NCBI GenBank assembly: GCA_024579835.1
Contig: CP102060.1
Location: 992,001 to 1,056,000, forward strand
Direction of reading: 5' to 3'
Source of the DNA: Clostridiaceae bacterium HFYG-1003
GTDB taxonomy: Bacteria; Bacillota; Clostridia; Clostridiales; Clostridiaceae
DNA: 64,000 nucleotides
Part shown: positions 36,999-45,522 of the stretch, in pieces
How positions within the stretch are numbered: position 1 is the first letter of the stretch
Layout: every line of letters starts with the position of its first letter
Position numbers and translations under genes: made by a program
Notes under the pieces: generated by a model
Told to the model about the DNA's origin: nothing
Databases searched by the model: none
The model's input: only the letters and a program-made list of their open reading frames with translations

Positions 36999-37050
36999 GC
37001 AATATCAAACTCCTTCAATAAAATAAATGATAGCGAGGTGCCCCCTACAT

Positions 37051-38040
37051 ATGAAAATCTTAGTGACCGGCGGATTAGGTTTTATTGGCAGTCATACCGT
37101 CATCGAACTGCTGAAGAACCATCATGAAGTCATCATTGTCGATAACCTGGTTAATTCCAAAATTGAAGTATTGGACAAGTTGGCTGCCATCACTGGCGTG
37201 AGACCCGATTTTTATCAGATCGATGTAACGGACGAAGCAAAGCTCGAACCGATCTTTCAAAATCATCCGATCGACGGCGTCATCCACTTCGCCGGACTCA
37301 AAGCGGTCGGAGAGTCTGTTTCCAAACCCATCGAGTATTACTACAACAACCTGGTTTCAACCATGGTTTTAAGCAAGCTGTGCGTCAAGTACGGAGTTCA
37401 GAAATTCGTCTTCAGTTCCTCCGCGACCGTGTACGGAGATCAGCCATCCCCATTGAAAGAAGAAATGGAACTCAAGAAAACAACCAATCCCTATGGCGAA
37501 ACGAAAGCCATGAGCGAACGGATCCTGACAGATACCGTGAAAGCAAATGATGGATTTGCAGTGGTACTGCTGAGATACTTCAATCCGGTGGGAGCTCATG
37601 AAAGCGGTCTGATTGGAGAAGATCCCAATGGAATCCCCAATAACCTGATGCCCTTTGTAACAAAGGTTGCCAAGGGGCAGCTGAAGAAACTCAGCGTATT
37701 CGGAAATGACTACGATACAGTAGACGGAACCGGCGTCAGGGACTACATCCATGTCGTGGATCTGGCAAAAGCCCATGTGAAAGCTATCGAGAACCTGACG
37801 AAGGGTACCAGAGTATACAACATCGGAACCGGCAACGGCACCTCCGTCCTGGAACTGGTCAATGCCTTCATGAAAGTCAACGGAGTCGATGTTCCTTACG
37901 AGATTGTCGGTCGACGCCCTGGCGACATCGCAACCTGCTTTGCTGATGCAGCCAAAGCGGAAACAGAACTTGGCTGGAAGGCGGAACTCGGCATCGAAGA
38001 CATGGTTCGAGATGCCTGGAGATTTGAAAAGAACAATTAA
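37051..38040 (+). CDS. galE: UDP-glucose 4-epimerase
   Basis: 329 residues from ATG 37051, with GAGGTG upstream; the open frame extends to 37027 without better signals. It interconverts UDP-glucose and UDP-galactose with bound NAD. Motifs: KILVTGGLGFIGSHTVIELL, VIHFAGLKAVGESVSKPIEYYYNN, FSSSATVYGDQ, NPYGETKAMSE (Tyr-x3-Lys), RYFNPVGAHESGLIGEDPNGIPNNL and VRDYIHVVDLAKAH. All are standard GalE. It is the last gene of the nucleotide-sugar operon before an AT-rich break. Confidence 0.95.
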   Translation: MKILVTGGLGFIGSHTVIELLKNHHEVIIVDNLVNSKIEVLDKLAAITGVRPDFYQIDVTDEAKLEPIFQNHPIDGVIHFAGLKAVGESVSKPIEYYYNNLVSTMVLSKLCVKYGVQKFVFSSSATVYGDQPSPLKEEMELKKTTNPYGETKAMSERILTDTVKANDGFAVVLLRYFNPVGAHESGLIGEDPNGIPNNLMPFVTKVAKGQLKKLSVFGNDYDTVDGTGVRDYIHVVDLAKAHVKAIENLTKGTRVYNIGTGNGTSVLELVNAFMKVNGVDVPYEIVGRRPGDIATCFADAAKAETELGWKAELGIEDMVRDAWRFEKNN

Positions 38041-38343
38041 CCCATAAGTGATATGAGTTTCAACATGTTACGCGCTGGTCCTTAGAAGTTGAAATGACGA
38101 CTATCTCACGGGATTTATAAGCTTAGTGAATCAGATATGTATGGTTAATATTCTAATTATCAAAACCCATAGTGATTAGAGTACAATCGTGATGAAGATT
38201 TCGTCTTGATTCTGTAGAAAAAGAATCTTGAGCCAAGTAATGAAGTCCTTTGAGGAGTTGAAACATAAACTGCAAATGATGGGGAAGTCAATAATGGATT
38301 TCATTACTAATAAGCAGTGAAAATAGCGTGGAGGTTTTATTTA
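38041..38343. other. AT-rich junction upstream of the defence-like genes
   Basis: No gene is present. Base composition drops sharply after galE. GGAGG about ten bases before ATG 38344 is the ribosome site. No direct repeat or tRNA that would mark an integration site was noticed here. Confidence 0.4.
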
Positions 38344-39429
38344 ATGCGGATTACATCATTAAGCATCTCTCATTTCCGTGGTATCAATAGTGGGAAGTTA
38401 TGGTTTCCCCTAGATCAGCGACTTATTTGTATCATTGGTTCCGGAGATAGTTGCAAATCAACGGTTTTAAAAGCAATTGAATGGGCTATGTGGCCAACAT
38501 GGAATTTAACTGCTACTGATACAGATTTTTATAAATCAAACACGAGCGAACCTATTGTAATAGAGGCTTCGATAGCAGAAATTCCTGACAACCTTCTTTC
38601 AGATGATAAATTTGGGTTGTATCTTCGGGATGCTGAAGCAGTATATAAAGGCGAGGATAATGATGAGCCTGTTGATGATAAAACCTTTGTTATAACAATT
38701 AGATTAACCATTGACGCTTCGTTGGAACCAAAGTGGGAGGTGATTTCAAACAGATTAGAACCCAAATATATATCACCCAAAGAGCGGCAGACTTTAAGTT
38801 GTGGAATTGTTGGCTATGACTATGAGAAAGATTTTGTTTGGGGAAGGAATTCCATTTTAAAAAAATATACTGATTCCAAAGATACTCTTCATAGTGCGTA
38901 TACAAAAGCAATGCGGGAAGCCATTAGCAAAGCTAATCTAAAAGAATTGGACTCTACATCTGAAACATTGATTTCTATAGGAAAACAGTATGGGGTTTCC
39001 TTTTCGGGAGATGTCTCTAACAAGATATTAATGCAAAATGGTAGTTCTTCTACAATGGCAGGTGTATTTGACGGTGAAGTTCCCTTTGTATTAAGGGGAT
39101 TGGGAAGTCGAAGACTTTTATCCATGGGCATGAACATTAATTTGTACGATGGGAATTCAATGCTGCTCATTGACGAAATAGAAACAGGGCTTGAACCTTA
39201 TAGAATTTGTGGATTAATTAATGAGTTTAGAAAAGTTCATCAAAGTAATGGTCAAATCATTATGACAACTCATTCTCAAAACGTTGTAACTGAATGCAAT
39301 GTTGGAGAATTGATGGTCATTGAATCACATAATGGTGAAGTTAAATTACATTCATTAAAAACCGAAGACTCTGGTACAAATGACTCTATAAGCAGTTTAA
39401 TTCGGACTGACCCTTCCGCCTTTTTGTAA
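38344..39429 (+). CDS. OLD-type ATP-dependent nuclease, ATPase part (Gabija GajA-like, frameshifted)
   Basis: 361 residues from ATG 38344. The N-terminal ABC-type ATPase of an OLD-family nuclease: RITSLSISHFRGINSGKLWF, Walker A IIGSGDSCKSTVLKAIEWA, a long central region, signature FVLRGLGSRRLLSMGM, Walker B NSMLLIDEIETGLEP and switch MTTHSQNVV. The frame stops at TAA 39427-39429, just where the TOPRIM domain should begin. That domain continues in the +1 frame from 39425, after a run of five T at 39421-39425. Together the two parts give about 573 residues, close to GajA. Either an indel in the T-run inactivated the gene, or a +1 shift at TTG-TAA joins the parts. Confidence 0.8.
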   Translation: MRITSLSISHFRGINSGKLWFPLDQRLICIIGSGDSCKSTVLKAIEWAMWPTWNLTATDTDFYKSNTSEPIVIEASIAEIPDNLLSDDKFGLYLRDAEAVYKGEDNDEPVDDKTFVITIRLTIDASLEPKWEVISNRLEPKYISPKERQTLSCGIVGYDYEKDFVWGRNSILKKYTDSKDTLHSAYTKAMREAISKANLKELDSTSETLISIGKQYGVSFSGDVSNKILMQNGSSSTMAGVFDGEVPFVLRGLGSRRLLSMGMNINLYDGNSMLLIDEIETGLEPYRICGLINEFRKVHQSNGQIIMTTHSQNVVTECNVGELMVIESHNGEVKLHSLKTEDSGTNDSISSLIRTDPSAFL

Positions 39430-40063
39430 ACGGTTAATTGTATGTGAAGGGAAAACAGAGGTAGGCTTTATTCGGGCTATTGACAAGCAATATGCATTGT
39501 CAATGGGAACACGGTTTTCATATCATGGAGCAACTGCAGCCTATGGAGGCGGTGGTGACAAATTTTTTAATCTTGCAAACCTCCTAAAAAAATGTGGTTA
39601 TGATGTATGTATTTTGAAGGATTCCGACTGCGCAGATAATAAAGAACAGTATTCTAAAGCTAAAGGTAACAGGATCCCGATATTTGAATGGGAGGCAGGA
39701 AATGCTATTGAGGAACAAATTTTCTCTGATGTCAGCATTTCATGCATTAACGAATTAATTGAACTAGTTATTGATACGAAGAGTTTTGACCACGTAAAGA
39801 GTAAGTTGAAGGATTGCTTAGCACCAATATCTATATTTTTTGATGGTGATGCTGAATCAGTAGTTATTACAGAGCACATTAGCCATGAAGAAAGGAAAAC
39901 ATTGGGTAAAGTTGCCAAGCATAAAAAATCTGAATGGTTTAAAAGAATTGGGTTGGGAGAGCAAGTCGGTGATATAATTTTCAGTCATTACAATGATGTT
40001 AGCAAGGATTCTCGATTAGTCCAAATTATTGAAGGGATCCAAGATTGGGTAAGTGCCCAATGA
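39425..40063 (+). pseudogene. OLD-type nuclease, TOPRIM part (continuation in +1 frame)
   Basis: 212 codons without an obvious own start or ribosome site. They begin CKRLIVCEGKTEVGFIRAIDKQY, the first TOPRIM motif with its Glu, and continue with ILKDSDCAD, the Asp-x-Asp motif. These acidic residues bind metal for DNA cleavage in OLD/GajA nucleases. It cannot be made as a separate protein unless a TTG or ATG near 39497-39503 is used, which would remove the first motif. Its stop overlaps the helicase start (ATGA). It is treated as the second half of the preceding gene. Confidence 0.78.
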
Positions 40064-41475
40064 ATGAAAGGGATCTAAATCAAATACTATCAAAGCATAA
40101 TGCAGCGATCATTGCTCCGGCAGGTCATGGCAAAACAGAAATGATTGTGGATTTGGTAGAAGCATCTCCAGGAAAACAATTGTTGTTAACGCATACAAAC
40201 GCGGGCATACATGCTTTGAAAAAACGCTTATTCAAACGTGGTATATCAAAAGATAAGTACACGATTTATACTATAGCGAGTTATTGCATGAAACTATGCT
40301 CGGCATATCCTGTGAATGCAGACATCACAACTGTCGATATTACAGATCCCAATTTTTACTCATTCCAATATAAGGGTGTATGTAATATTTTAAATCATAG
40401 TTGGATCCAACGTGTCCTCAAGGCTTCATATCATTCAGTGATTGTAGATGAGTACCAAGACTGTATCCAGGAACAGCATGCAATTTTGTTACGGCTGAAT
40501 AACTTCCTTCCGGTATATGTCCTTGGTGATCCGCTTCAAGCTATATTTGATTGGGTCGGACCGCTTGTATCATGGCAAAGTATGGAGTTTAATATTATCG
40601 AACCTGAAACCTATCCTTGGCGGTGGGAAAAGTGCAATCCTGAATTAGGTCAGTATTTGGTTAGACTGCGTGAATCATTAAGTCCGACCTTGCAAGGTGA
40701 CAAAGTTAAGATTTCTACTCAATCATATGGTAAAAGCGTATCTCGAATACATCCCATTAATAGGACTTTGTCCTATTTACGAAAGGAATTAAAAGAATAT
40801 AACTCAGTTCTATATATTACGAAATGGCCTAAACAACAGCAAACAATATGCAAACTAACTGGCGGACTGTTTCAGTATGACGAATCTCAAGAAATGAAAG
40901 AATTGTTTTCAACAGCAAATTTACTTGATTCGGGAAATAGATTTGAAGTAAGTTGTACTATATTTGATTTTCTTAAAAAATGCGCTTTCCACGTAAACGA
41001 GTTGGAAACTTACAGAAAACATCTCTTAAGTGGAGACACTAATTTTAATAGAATAACAAAGCATATAACGTTTGGTGAACTGATTACCAAAGTGTGTGAA
41101 GAACCCTCAATACAATCAGTGATAGATGTACTTAATTGGTTTAAACTAACATCAGCATTTAAAATTTATCGGAAAGAATTATTTGGAGAAATGCTTCGGG
41201 CATTAAAATATGCTCAAACAAATAATATGCAAATTTACGACTCAGCACAGAAAATTCGGACGGTGCCTGGGTTACAGAAAGCGTATACGGAATTTAAGTT
41301 AATTTCATCTAGAACTGTCTTGGCAAAGGGTTTGGAGTTTGAGTGTGTTGTTATTGATTTAAGTGAATCTCAAAAAAAATATGAGCAATTAAGTGCAACA
41401 GATTATTATGTGGCTATGACAAGAGCTACGAAAAAGATATATTTGGTCACAGAGTCTGACACAATTTCATTTTGA
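40060..41475 (+). CDS. UvrD/Rep-like superfamily 1 helicase (Gabija GajB-like)
   Basis: 471 residues from ATG 40060, which overlaps the nuclease stop by four bases. SF1 motifs are present in order: IIAPAGHGKTEMIVDL (Walker A), LLLTHTNAGIHALKKRL (Ia), VIVDEYQDCIQEQHA (II, DEYQD), VYVLGDPLQAIFDWVG (III), SSRTVLAKGLEFECVVID (V) and YYVAMTRATKKIYLV (VI). It is shorter than housekeeping UvrD. Pairing with an OLD nuclease is the known Gabija architecture, in which nuclease and helicase-like protein form an anti-phage complex. The variant motif A (APAGHGKT) suggests a divergent subgroup. Confidence 0.85.
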   Translation: MNERDLNQILSKHNAAIIAPAGHGKTEMIVDLVEASPGKQLLLTHTNAGIHALKKRLFKRGISKDKYTIYTIASYCMKLCSAYPVNADITTVDITDPNFYSFQYKGVCNILNHSWIQRVLKASYHSVIVDEYQDCIQEQHAILLRLNNFLPVYVLGDPLQAIFDWVGPLVSWQSMEFNIIEPETYPWRWEKCNPELGQYLVRLRESLSPTLQGDKVKISTQSYGKSVSRIHPINRTLSYLRKELKEYNSVLYITKWPKQQQTICKLTGGLFQYDESQEMKELFSTANLLDSGNRFEVSCTIFDFLKKCAFHVNELETYRKHLLSGDTNFNRITKHITFGELITKVCEEPSIQSVIDVLNWFKLTSAFKIYRKELFGEMLRALKYAQTNNMQIYDSAQKIRTVPGLQKAYTEFKLISSRTVLAKGLEFECVVIDLSESQKKYEQLSATDYYVAMTRATKKIYLVTESDTISF

Positions 41476-41514
41476 TTGTAACACTCCGGATATGCTAACA
41501 CTAAAATTATGTTA

Positions 41515-41558
41515 ATTACTGAAATAACTATTCTTATGTTATGATATTACGTATCATA
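41515..41558 (+). promoter_or_regulatory. marR promoter region with palindromic operator
   Basis: TATGATA-ttacg-TATCATA (41540-41558) is a perfect 7-bp inverted repeat with a 5-base spacer. Its left arm coincides with a plausible -10 (TATGAT), with TTACTG about 18 bases upstream as -35. Size and position are those expected for autorepression by the MarR-type product of the next gene. Confidence 0.6.
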
Positions 41559-41580
41559 GCAAAGGACGGAGAATGCACTG

Positions 41581-42030
41581 ATGGAAGAGCGGAAAGTACT
41601 TAACCATTTATTCGTGAATGTGTTTAATAAGATCCTGAGGATCGAAGAGCGGGTGATTCGGGAACAGTCTGATCTGGATCTGACCGTGAGTGAGATGCAT
41701 ACCATCGATGCCATTGGGGTTGGAGAGTCCATGAAGATGACCGATGTGGCGGATAAGCTGAACATCACGGTGGGTACGCTGACGACTTCCATCAACCGGC
41801 TGTTATCCAAGGGGTATGTGGAACGAAACCGAGGCGAAGAAGACCGCCGGGTGGTTCGGGTTCACCTGACGGAAAAGGGGAAGGAAGCTTATGATCTTCA
41901 TGAGGCCTATCATGAAGAGATGATTTCCCAGATTCTGAGTGAGCTGAATGAAGAGGAAGCTCGTATATTGACCGGTACCCTGATTAAGATCTCGGAGTTC
42001 TTCCGGGTGCATTACCACGCGGAAGATTAA
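41581..42030 (+). CDS. MarR-family transcriptional regulator
   Basis: A 149-residue winged-helix regulator, starting at ATG 41581 after AAAGGACGGAG. The DNA-binding part (residues about 35-105) contains LTVSEMHTIDAIGVGESMKMTDVADKLNITVGTLTTSINRLLSKGYVERNRGEEDRRVVRVHLTEKG, with the DRR wing motif. It resembles the FabT-like branch of Firmicute MarR proteins, which control fatty-acid genes, but no fatty-acid gene is adjacent. It marks the return to GC-balanced DNA after the AT-rich nuclease/helicase insert. Probably self-regulated through the palindrome upstream. Confidence 0.88.
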   Translation: MEERKVLNHLFVNVFNKILRIEERVIREQSDLDLTVSEMHTIDAIGVGESMKMTDVADKLNITVGTLTTSINRLLSKGYVERNRGEEDRRVVRVHLTEKGKEAYDLHEAYHEEMISQILSELNEEEARILTGTLIKISEFFRVHYHAED

Positions 42031-42070
42031 CGAATTGCTTGTCCTGAATTAACAAAGTGCTTAAATATGG

Positions 42071-42111
42071 ACCTCCTGCAGCTGATATAATATTGGTACA
42101 GCGCAGGAGGT
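42071..42111 (+). promoter_or_regulatory. Inverted repeat covering promoter and ribosome site
   Basis: ACCTCCTGC (42071-42079) and GCAGGAGGT (42103-42111) are perfect complements. The right arm is the Shine-Dalgarno of the next gene, and a TATAAT (42086-42091) lies between the arms. In a read-through transcript the left arm would mask the ribosome site; for a transcript started at the TATAAT the left arm would be absent. Confidence 0.5.
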
Positions 42112-42118
42112 TATTTTT

Positions 42119-42745
42119 ATGGAACTGTTTATTATCCGGCATGGCCAGACCGTCGCCAACTCGAAGAATTTCTATTATGGGTTTACGGACTCGCCCATCA
42201 CCGAAAAAGGCAGGGAACAGGCCAAAGCCGCCGGGATTTTCATCAATAAATTGAACTATCAGCCAGATGAGATCTTTATCTCAGAGCGTACCCGAACCCA
42301 CGAAACATTGGAACTCATGGGGTTTCATCCTGCTTCGGCCAAAATCGACGGCCGCATCAACGAGCAGAACATGGGAGATTTTGAGTGCCTGACCTTCCAG
42401 GACATCTCAGCCAAGTACCCTCAGGCGTTTGATGAGTGGAACGCTGATTTCAATAACTATAAACCGAATCGTGGGGAGAGCCACCTGGAGATGTACAACC
42501 GGGTGAAGCACTTCATTGAAGAACTCATTGCCAAAGAAAAAGACACCCAGAAGAAGATCATGATCGTAACCCATGGCGGCGTGATGCGCAGCATATATTC
42601 CTACATCAACATGGATAATCTGGATGTGTTCCACAGCGTCTACTTCAACAACTGCGCCATGATCCGGGCACGGTACATCACAGACCGACTGGTCATGGAT
42701 GCCATCTATAATCCGATCGAGCTGATGAAAGTATTTGGCTCCTAA
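42119..42745 (+). CDS. Histidine phosphatase, probably CobC-like alpha-ribazole phosphatase
   Basis: A 208-residue phosphoglycerate-mutase-fold phosphatase. The catalytic RHG is in LFIIRHGQTVANSKNFYYGFTDSPITEKGREQA, the second Arg in ISERTRTHETLELMG, the Glu in INEQNMGDFECLTF and the second His in MIVTHGGVMRSIY. Next to cobU and cobS, the likely substrate is alpha-ribazole-5'-phosphate or adenosylcobalamin-5'-phosphate, the last dephosphorylation of nucleotide-loop assembly. The family is broad, so a general phosphatase role remains possible. Confidence 0.78.
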   Translation: MELFIIRHGQTVANSKNFYYGFTDSPITEKGREQAKAAGIFINKLNYQPDEIFISERTRTHETLELMGFHPASAKIDGRINEQNMGDFECLTFQDISAKYPQAFDEWNADFNNYKPNRGESHLEMYNRVKHFIEELIAKEKDTQKKIMIVTHGGVMRSIYSYINMDNLDVFHSVYFNNCAMIRARYITDRLVMDAIYNPIELMKVFGS

Positions 42746-42773
42746 GGGCGATGAAATTTCGACAGATTGTTGG

Positions 42774-42815
42774 GCGGCAGAAGAATTGTTTTCAATTCTT
42801 CTGCCGCTTCCCATT
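42774..42815 (+). terminator. Strong hairpin after the phosphatase gene
   Basis: A perfect 15-bp stem, GCGGCAGAAGAATTG (42774-42788) and CAATTCTTCTGCCGC (42793-42807), with a four-T loop. The 3' side (TTCCCATTTTA) is only weakly U-rich. It is probably an intrinsic terminator separating the phosphatase from cobU. Confidence 0.6.
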
Positions 42816-42897
42816 TTATCCATGTTATATTTATTGATAGACAGGGAACAACTTTTATTTGTCCCTGACGGATTCTGCCTGCGCGGTATGACTTGTT

Positions 42898-42926
42898 TTG
42901 ACAGATGCTGCAAGAACTGAAATTAT
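42898..42926 (+). promoter_or_regulatory. Candidate cobU promoter
   Basis: TTGACA (42898-42903) is followed after 17 bases by AATTAT (42921-42926), about 50 bases upstream of the cobU start. The -35 is perfect and the -10 moderate. Confidence 0.5.
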
Positions 42927-42974
42927 ACCTTTTTAGAATAAGTGGTTTCTTGCCACTACATGATAGGAGCTGAC

Positions 42975-43535
42975 ATGTCACAAATTATCCTGATCACCGG
43001 AGGAGCACGCTCCGGGAAATCATCCTATGCTGAAAAATTATTGACCGGATCCGACGAGGTGCTCTATATCGCCACTGCCGTCCGTACGGACGCTGAGATG
43101 GAAGAACGGATCAAACATCACATGGAGTCCCGAAACGCGCTCTGGACGACCCATGAGGGCTACCGGGACCTGGATGCGGTGCTGAGCCAGACCCCGCACT
43201 CGTATGTCCTGCTGGACTGCGTCACGAACATGATCTCCAACCTCCTGTTCTACGGATCCAACAACCCGGAGGAGTTGACCCCGGGGGAAGTGGATCAGCT
43301 GTACGCCGGGGTGCAGGCGGAGTTTGAAAAACTCCTGACTGCTGCCCGACAGTACAACAAGTCCCTGATCCTCGTCAGCAATGAAGTTGGCATGGGGCTA
43401 ATCTCAGAGTATAAGCTCGGCCGGATCTTCGTGGACTTTGCCGGTTTTGTCAATCAGTACATCGCCAGAGAAGCCGACACCGTCTGCTTCATGGTGTCGG
43501 GACTGCCGCTGGCACTGAAGGGCAGGGTGGAGTAA
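42975..43535 (+). CDS. cobU: Adenosylcobinamide kinase / guanylyltransferase
   Basis: 186 residues from ATG 42975, behind AGGAGC; an upstream in-frame start is less convincing. It phosphorylates adenosylcobinamide and attaches GMP, activating it for nucleotide-loop joining. The P-loop is ILITGGARSGKSSYAE. IATAVRTDAEMEERIKHHMESR contains the histidine that carries GMP, with VLLDCVTNMISNLLF and LVSNEVGMGLISEYKLGR following. The set is diagnostic of CobU/CobP. It overlaps the cobS start (TAATG). Confidence 0.95.
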   Translation: MSQIILITGGARSGKSSYAEKLLTGSDEVLYIATAVRTDAEMEERIKHHMESRNALWTTHEGYRDLDAVLSQTPHSYVLLDCVTNMISNLLFYGSNNPEELTPGEVDQLYAGVQAEFEKLLTAARQYNKSLILVSNEVGMGLISEYKLGRIFVDFAGFVNQYIAREADTVCFMVSGLPLALKGRVE

Positions 43536-44272
43536 TGCACTGGATCCTGCTGTTAACCCAGTATTTTACCCGCATTCCGGTGAAACGGAATCTGGATTAC
43601 TCCCCAACGAATGTCCGACAGGCCATGTGCCTGTCATCCCTGCACGCTGCCTTTGTCGCCCTGATCCCCCTGGCCTGGTCCCAGGGACTGCGCTACCTCC
43701 GGGTTCCATCGCTGCTCAATGCACTGCTCACCCTGACGCTCTATCTGATCCTGACCGGAGCCTTTCATTTGGATGGCTTTGCCGACACCCTGGACGGACT
43801 CTTCTCCGGCCGGAGCCGGGAACGCATCCTGGAAATCATGAAGGATCCCACCATGGGATCCTACGGTACCGCCGGGATCTTCCTGAACCTCGCCATGAAG
43901 AGCTACATTCTGTATCAGCTGATTGATGCCAATCAGATCTATTTCCTGCCGCTGCTGGCCGCCACCGGAAAGTTTGCCCTGGTCCTGTTAGCCTATGTGG
44001 GGATACGAGCCAAGGAAAACTCCTCCGCCAATCTCCTGATTGCCAACATTATGCCGCTGGCACTCCTGACCAACGTCCTGGTGCCCCTGGCCATCGGGTT
44101 TGCCTTCCACCTCCCGGTTCGCGCCGGACTCGGAATCCTGACCGTTATTCTGGTTACCTTGCTGTTCAATGGAATCTGCCGGCAGAAAATAAACGGCCTG
44201 GTCGGAGATAACCTTGGGTTTATTGCAGAATTGGCCGAAATCATTGTTGGAATTTTCATCGTTTCGATTTAG
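43535..44272 (+). CDS. cobS: Adenosylcobinamide-GDP ribazoletransferase (cobalamin synthase)
   Basis: A 245-residue integral membrane protein that joins adenosylcobinamide-GDP to alpha-ribazole (phosphate). The motif GAFHLDGFADTLDGLFSGRSRERILEIMKDPTMGSYG, with its Asp cluster for metal binding, identifies CobS. TQYFTRIPV at the N-terminus and several hydrophobic helices fit. It is translationally coupled to cobU. Together with the CobT encoded about 9 kb away it completes the nucleotide-loop pathway. No corrin-ring genes are seen, which fits cobinamide salvage, although they could lie elsewhere. Confidence 0.95.
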   Translation: MHWILLLTQYFTRIPVKRNLDYSPTNVRQAMCLSSLHAAFVALIPLAWSQGLRYLRVPSLLNALLTLTLYLILTGAFHLDGFADTLDGLFSGRSRERILEIMKDPTMGSYGTAGIFLNLAMKSYILYQLIDANQIYFLPLLAATGKFALVLLAYVGIRAKENSSANLLIANIMPLALLTNVLVPLAIGFAFHLPVRAGLGILTVILVTLLFNGICRQKINGLVGDNLGFIAELAEIIVGIFIVSI

Positions 44273-44307
44273 AATAGATGAGGAGTAAAACGCAAAGGAG
44301 TAAATGA

Positions 44308-45522
44308 ATGTCTGATCAATTTAGAAATCCCAACTCAGATCTCGGGATCATCGCACTCAACAGCTGCACCGATATTGCAAAGCTGGTGGACAAGACCATC
44401 GTTGAAAGCCGCAGGGCCAGAGGAGAAAACTTCGACCGTAATGGAGAGGAAGTCACAAGCTACCTGATTCCCGTGGAACAGACCCGTTTTCAGAATGGAG
44501 AAGGGAAGATCCGCCTGTCGCAGACCGTTCGCGGAAAGAACATCTACATATTGGCAGACGTCTCAAATTATGGCGTAACCTACAAGATGTACGGCAAAGA
44601 AGTTAACATGGGACCCGATGAGCACCTGCAGGACATCAAGCGCGTGCTGTCCGCCATGAACGGCCGGGCCAACAAAGTAACTGTTGTTATGCCGCTGCTG
44701 TACGCTTCACGCCAGCACAAGAAAAAAGCCAGAGAATCCCTGGACTGCGCCATGGCGCTTCAGGATCTGGAAAAGCTGGGAGTTGACGAAATCGTCACCT
44801 TCGACGCACATGATCCCACGATCCAGAACGCGATCCCCCTGGTATCCTTCCTCAACATCTATCCGACCCTGGATATCTTAAAGCACTTCCTTACCACCGA
44901 AAACTGGCTGTTTGACCCCAAGGAAAAACTCGTGGTCATCTCACCCGACACCGGTGCCATGGACCGTGCCATCTACTACGCCAACGTACTGGGACTCGAT
45001 ATCGGTCTCTTCTACAAGCGGCGCGATCATTCCCGCATTGTCAACGGCAAGAACCCCATTGTACAGCACGAGTACATCGGCCGCGACATCAAGGGCATGA
45101 ACGTCCTGATTGTGGATGACATGATCGCCTCCGGCGGATCCGTCTTCGACGTAGCCGCTGAACTGCGCGTCCGCGGAGCGAAGAAAATCTTCGTTGCCTC
45201 CACCTTCGCCTTCTTTACCGAAGGCCGCGGCAAGTTCGATGAAAAATACGAACAGGGCATCATCGATAAAGTCTTCTCCACCAACCTCAACTTCGTACCG
45301 GAAGAAATCAAAGCTGCTGAATGGTTCTCCCAGGCAGACCTCTCCACCTACATGGCCATGTTCATTGACACCCTGGCTCAGGAAAAGAGCGTATCCAAGC
45401 TGCTTGACGCGACCTCCGGCATCCGGTCCTTCCTCCTCGAAAACGGCTTTGATCCCGATGCCCGCCTGAGAGATGAAGCCCTGAAAGAAAACGTAGAAGC
45501 TCTGGCCAACAAAGCCAAGTAG
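44308..45522 (+). CDS. prs: Ribose-phosphate pyrophosphokinase (long clostridial form)
   Basis: A 404-residue PRPP synthetase, longer than the usual 310-320 residues. It has GIIALNSCTDIAKLVDKTI, the GEGKIRLSQTVRGKNIYIL region, VVMPLLYASRQHKKKARE (ATP/PRPP flexible loop), IVTFDAHDPTIQNAIP (the metal-binding His of the family), VVISPDTGAMDRA and the PRPP-binding NVLIVDDMIASGGSVFDVA. The extra length lies in an N-terminal extension and about 60 C-terminal residues. It makes PRPP for nucleotides, NAD and, indirectly, the nicotinate mononucleotide used by CobT. AAAGGAG precedes the ATG, and a strong terminator follows. Confidence 0.93.
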   Translation: MSDQFRNPNSDLGIIALNSCTDIAKLVDKTIVESRRARGENFDRNGEEVTSYLIPVEQTRFQNGEGKIRLSQTVRGKNIYILADVSNYGVTYKMYGKEVNMGPDEHLQDIKRVLSAMNGRANKVTVVMPLLYASRQHKKKARESLDCAMALQDLEKLGVDEIVTFDAHDPTIQNAIPLVSFLNIYPTLDILKHFLTTENWLFDPKEKLVVISPDTGAMDRAIYYANVLGLDIGLFYKRRDHSRIVNGKNPIVQHEYIGRDIKGMNVLIVDDMIASGGSVFDVAAELRVRGAKKIFVASTFAFFTEGRGKFDEKYEQGIIDKVFSTNLNFVPEEIKAAEWFSQADLSTYMAMFIDTLAQEKSVSKLLDATSGIRSFLLENGFDPDARLRDEALKENVEALANKAK

